A stretch of DNA of 64,000 nt, from assembly GCF_000507765.1 (NCBI RefSeq), contig NZ_KI669405.1, positions 1-64,000 on the forward strand, written 5' to 3'. Shown in pieces: positions 62,077 to 64,000 of this stretch; positions within the stretch are counted from its first letter, which is position 1, and each line of letters begins with the position of its first letter. Both the position numbers and the translations under genes were made by a program. Origin of the DNA: Streptococcus parasanguinis CC87K. GTDB taxonomy: Bacteria > Bacillota > Bacilli > Lactobacillales > Streptococcaceae. Under the pieces are notes generated by a model. It saw only the letters and a program-made list of their open reading frames with translations. It was not told the origin of the DNA and did not search any database.

Positions 62077-63411
62077 ATGTCAGAATTAACTATAGAATTT
62101 ACAGACCAGCTCTATGCCAATTATGAAGCAAACGTGAAATATGCGGCTCTTGAAAATGCTGTTACCCACAATGGGATTCATGCATCGCTTGAAACGCGCA
62201 AGAGTGCAGTAGAACATACACCAGTCTTTTCACTTGATTTGACCAAGGACAAGGTTACAAACCAAAAAGCATCTGGTCGTTGTTGGATGTTTGCGGCTTT
62301 AAATACCTTCCGTCACAAGATGATCTCAAGCTTCCAATTGGAAGATTTTGAGTTGTCTCAAGCACATACTTTCTTTTGGGATAAGTATGAAAAAGCAAAC
62401 TGGTTTTTGGAGCAAGTGATTACTACAGCAGACCAAGAATTAACCAGCCGTAAGGTGGCTTTTCTCCTACAAACCCCTCAACAAGATGGCGGTCAATGGG
62501 ATATGGTAGTATCTCTCTTTGAGAAATACGGAGTGGTTCCAAAATCAGTTTATCCAGAATCGATTTCTTCAAGCAATAGCCGGGAATTGAACACCTACCT
62601 CAATAAACTCTTGCGTCAAGATGCGCAAATCTTGCGTGATTTGATTCACTCAGGCGCAGATAGTGAGGCAGTTGCGAGCAAGAAACAAGCCTTGTTGCAA
62701 GAAATCTTTAACTTCTTGGCTATGTCTTTAGGATTGCCTCCGCGTGAATTTGACTTTTCATACCGTGATAAGGACAACCAATTCCATAGCGAAAGTGGGT
62801 TAACTCCACAAAGCTTCTACAAAAAATATGTAGACCTTCAATTAGACGATTACGTCTCTATTATCAATGCCCCAACTACAGACAAGCCATATGGAAAATC
62901 TTACACCGTAGATATGCTGGGCAATGTGGTTGGTAGCCGTCCAGTCCGCTACCTAAATGTTCCAATGGATCGATTGAAAGAATTAGCCATTGCTCAAATG
63001 AAAGCAGGAGAAACTGTCTGGTTTGGTTCAGATGTAGGCCAAGTCAGCAACCGTAAAGCCGGAATCCTGGCAACAGATGTCTACGATTTTGAAGCAGGCA
63101 TGGACATTCATTTGACACAAGACAAGGCGGGTCGCTTGGACTATGCAGAAAGTCTCATGACACATGCTATGGTCTTGACAGGGGTTGATTTAGACGAAGC
63201 AGGTCAGTCTCGTAAATGGAAGGTTGAAAATTCATGGGGAGACAAGGTCGGTACAGATGGTTACTTTGTGGCTTCTGATGCTTGGATGGATGAATATACC
63301 TACCAAATCGTGGTTCGTAAAGAATTCCTAACAGCAGACGAATTAGCAGCCTATGAAGCAGAACCAATTGTCCTAGCACCGTGGGATCCAATGGGAGCTT
63401 TGGCAAAATAA
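62077..63411 (+). CDS. pepC: aminopeptidase C (bleomycin hydrolase family)
   Basis: Cytosolic cysteine aminopeptidase of family C1B that trims peptides for nutrition, 444 residues. Catalytic Cys is in ASGRCWMFAALNTFRH (about residue 70), His in THAMVLTGVDLD and Asn in VENSWGDKVG. The C-terminus ends WDPMGALAK; in this family the C-terminal tail reaches into the active site and makes the enzyme a hexameric aminopeptidase. It is convergent with pbp1a, separated by two terminators. Confidence 0.96.
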   Translation: MSELTIEFTDQLYANYEANVKYAALENAVTHNGIHASLETRKSAVEHTPVFSLDLTKDKVTNQKASGRCWMFAALNTFRHKMISSFQLEDFELSQAHTFFWDKYEKANWFLEQVITTADQELTSRKVAFLLQTPQQDGGQWDMVVSLFEKYGVVPKSVYPESISSSNSRELNTYLNKLLRQDAQILRDLIHSGADSEAVASKKQALLQEIFNFLAMSLGLPPREFDFSYRDKDNQFHSESGLTPQSFYKKYVDLQLDDYVSIINAPTTDKPYGKSYTVDMLGNVVGSRPVRYLNVPMDRLKELAIAQMKAGETVWFGSDVGQVSNRKAGILATDVYDFEAGMDIHLTQDKAGRLDYAESLMTHAMVLTGVDLDEAGQSRKWKVENSWGDKVGTDGYFVASDAWMDEYTYQIVVRKEFLTADELAAYEAEPIVLAPWDPMGALAK

Positions 63412-63419
63412 TGATACAG

Positions 63420-63446
63420 AAAAGAGCCGAAAGGCTCTTTTTTTTA
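63420..63446 (+). terminator. terminator after pepC
   Basis: AAAAGAGCC, loop GAAA, GGCTCTTTT, followed by TTTT. Confidence 0.92.
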
Positions 63447-63526
63447 TATACTCAAAAATAAAAAAGCTGGGAAGTCTAACTAAATAAATCAGATTTTATT
63501 CGTTCTGGTTTTTTAACCATTGTTTT

Positions 63527-63551
63527 AAAAAAAGCCGGGCAAAAGCCCGAC
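63527..63551 (-). terminator. terminator after pbp1a
   Basis: On the reverse strand GTCGGGC, loop TTTT, GCCCGGC, then a run of T (complement of 63527-63533). Confidence 0.88.
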
Positions 63552-63563
63552 TTCTCTGTTATA

Positions 63564-64000
63564 TTATTCGTTATGATTGTTAGATTCTTGTGAAGAAGGC
63601 TCAGATGGTTTAGATGGATTTTCTTCGTTCGAAGAGCTAGACGATGGTTCTTCATACGAATACTGATCAGTGGAATAACTTGGCTCATAGTAGTAGTTAT
63701 TGTAGTTGTTCTTACCATTGTTTAAGTAGAGATAAGAACCACTTCGATACAGTCCACTTGGTTGCGTCCAATCCGTATGACCAGAGTTATTATTATTAGC
63801 AAGATAGAGCATCATTTGACGGTAGACATCCGTTGCGACCTGTATTCCATTATCCAATACTGGTGTAAAGCGATTGGAATAACCTGTCCATACTGCCATG
63901 GCATATTCAGGAGTGTAGCCTACAAACAATTCATCCGGTGTTACAATATTTGAATAAGCATTTTTTGTCAATTTACCGATTTCGTTATCAGCATAGTTTG
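63564..64000 (-). CDS. pbp1a: penicillin-binding protein 1A, C-terminal part (continues beyond the window)
   Basis: The last 145 codons of a bifunctional class A penicillin-binding protein; the gene runs off the right edge. The visible part begins NYADNEIGKLTKNAYSN and contains PDELFVGYTPEYAMAVWTGY, which follow the transpeptidase motifs in streptococcal PBP1A. It ends with an extracellular tail rich in Asn, Tyr and then Ser/Glu/Pro (SSSSSNEENPSKPSE). The active-site motifs are outside the window. It is convergent with pepC. Confidence 0.93.
   Translation of the reverse strand, partial: NYADNEIGKLTKNAYSNIVTPDELFVGYTPEYAMAVWTGYSNRFTPVLDNGIQVATDVYRQMMLYLANNNNSGHTDWTQPSGLYRSGSYLYLNNGKNNYNNYYYEPSYSTDQYSYEEPSSSSSNEENPSKPSEPSSQESNNHNE

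Noticed and set aside
63476..63718. 80-codon reverse frame overlapping the end of pbp1a
   Set aside because: Runs in another frame through the low-complexity tail of pbp1a and past its terminator.

Overview
The window is a chromosomal segment of a low-GC Gram-positive coccus, almost certainly a Streptococcus of the mitis/sanguinis/parasanguinis type. The evidence is the streptococcal fab locus order (fabM-fabT-fabH-acpP-fabK-fabD-fabG-fabF-accB-fabZ-accC-accD-accA), the FabK-type enoyl reductase, ManLMN with a DUF956 gene, ccrZ-trmB, rsmH-ftsL-pbp2x-mraY, and a pbp1a C-terminus. Assignment to species is not possible from sequence reading alone. No prophage, integrase, transposase or CRISPR array was seen; this is mostly core genome with a few accessory pieces.

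Layout. 1-960: 3' end of 23S rRNA, 5S rRNA and tRNA-Asn. 1.25-2.6 kb: aspartokinase, reverse strand. 2.85-13.5 kb: the complete type II fatty-acid synthesis and acetyl-CoA carboxylase locus under FabT, with visible FabT boxes before fabT and fabK and hairpins at several gene junctions. 13.5-20.7 kb, reverse strand: serS behind a T-box, a DUF956 gene, the mannose PTS manLMN, a zinc alcohol dehydrogenase with a cre site, and a HAD phosphatase. 20.8-24.6 kb: NCS2 purine permease, tsaE, a GNAT acetyltransferase and the LCP protein LytR. 24.6-25.4 kb, reverse: a small coiled-coil protein and a HIT protein. 25.4-28.7 kb: ecsAB, ccrZ, trmB. 28.7-34.2 kb: the rimP-nusA-rnpM-ylxQ-infB-rbfA translation/transcription operon. 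34.4-38.6 kb: Na/Pi cotransporter, nagA and an aldo/keto reductase. 38.8-43.2 kb: a 1472-residue secreted subtilisin-like protease. 43.3-47.5 kb: a glycine T-box followed by a GFA-family gene, glyQ, glyS and a DUF896 gene. 47.7-54.2 kb: an amino-acid permease and the rsmH-ftsL-pbp2x-mraY division/wall cluster. 54.3-61.1 kb: DEAD-box helicase, amino-acid ABC transporter lacking a binding protein, DUF4059 gene, trxB, pncB, nadE. 61.4-64 kb: acetyltransferase, pepC, and the 3' end of pbp1a.

How it works together. FabT and ACP control chain elongation and AccBCDA supplies malonyl-CoA. Two tRNA synthetase loci (Ser, Gly) are read by uncharged tRNA through T-boxes. Carbon catabolite control is suggested by cre-like sites at adhP, nagA and the man promoter, with a NagR-like palindrome also at nagA.

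The most interesting unexplained signals are non-coding. (1) A palindromic intergenic repeat is present three times (49.06, 61.12 and 61.30 kb), and two copies differ by paired, structure-preserving substitutions. (2) A roughly 230-nt, multiply base-paired element lies between glyQ and glyS. (3) A GFA-family gene sits between the glycine T-box and glyQ. (4) Several genes have promoters so close to the start codon that their mRNAs should be leaderless: tsaE, rsmH, and a 59-codon membrane protein divergent from rsmH. (5) The rimP leader holds a 27-codon overlapping reading frame beginning at the predicted transcription start, and a rimP start region whose Shine-Dalgarno overlaps the GTG.
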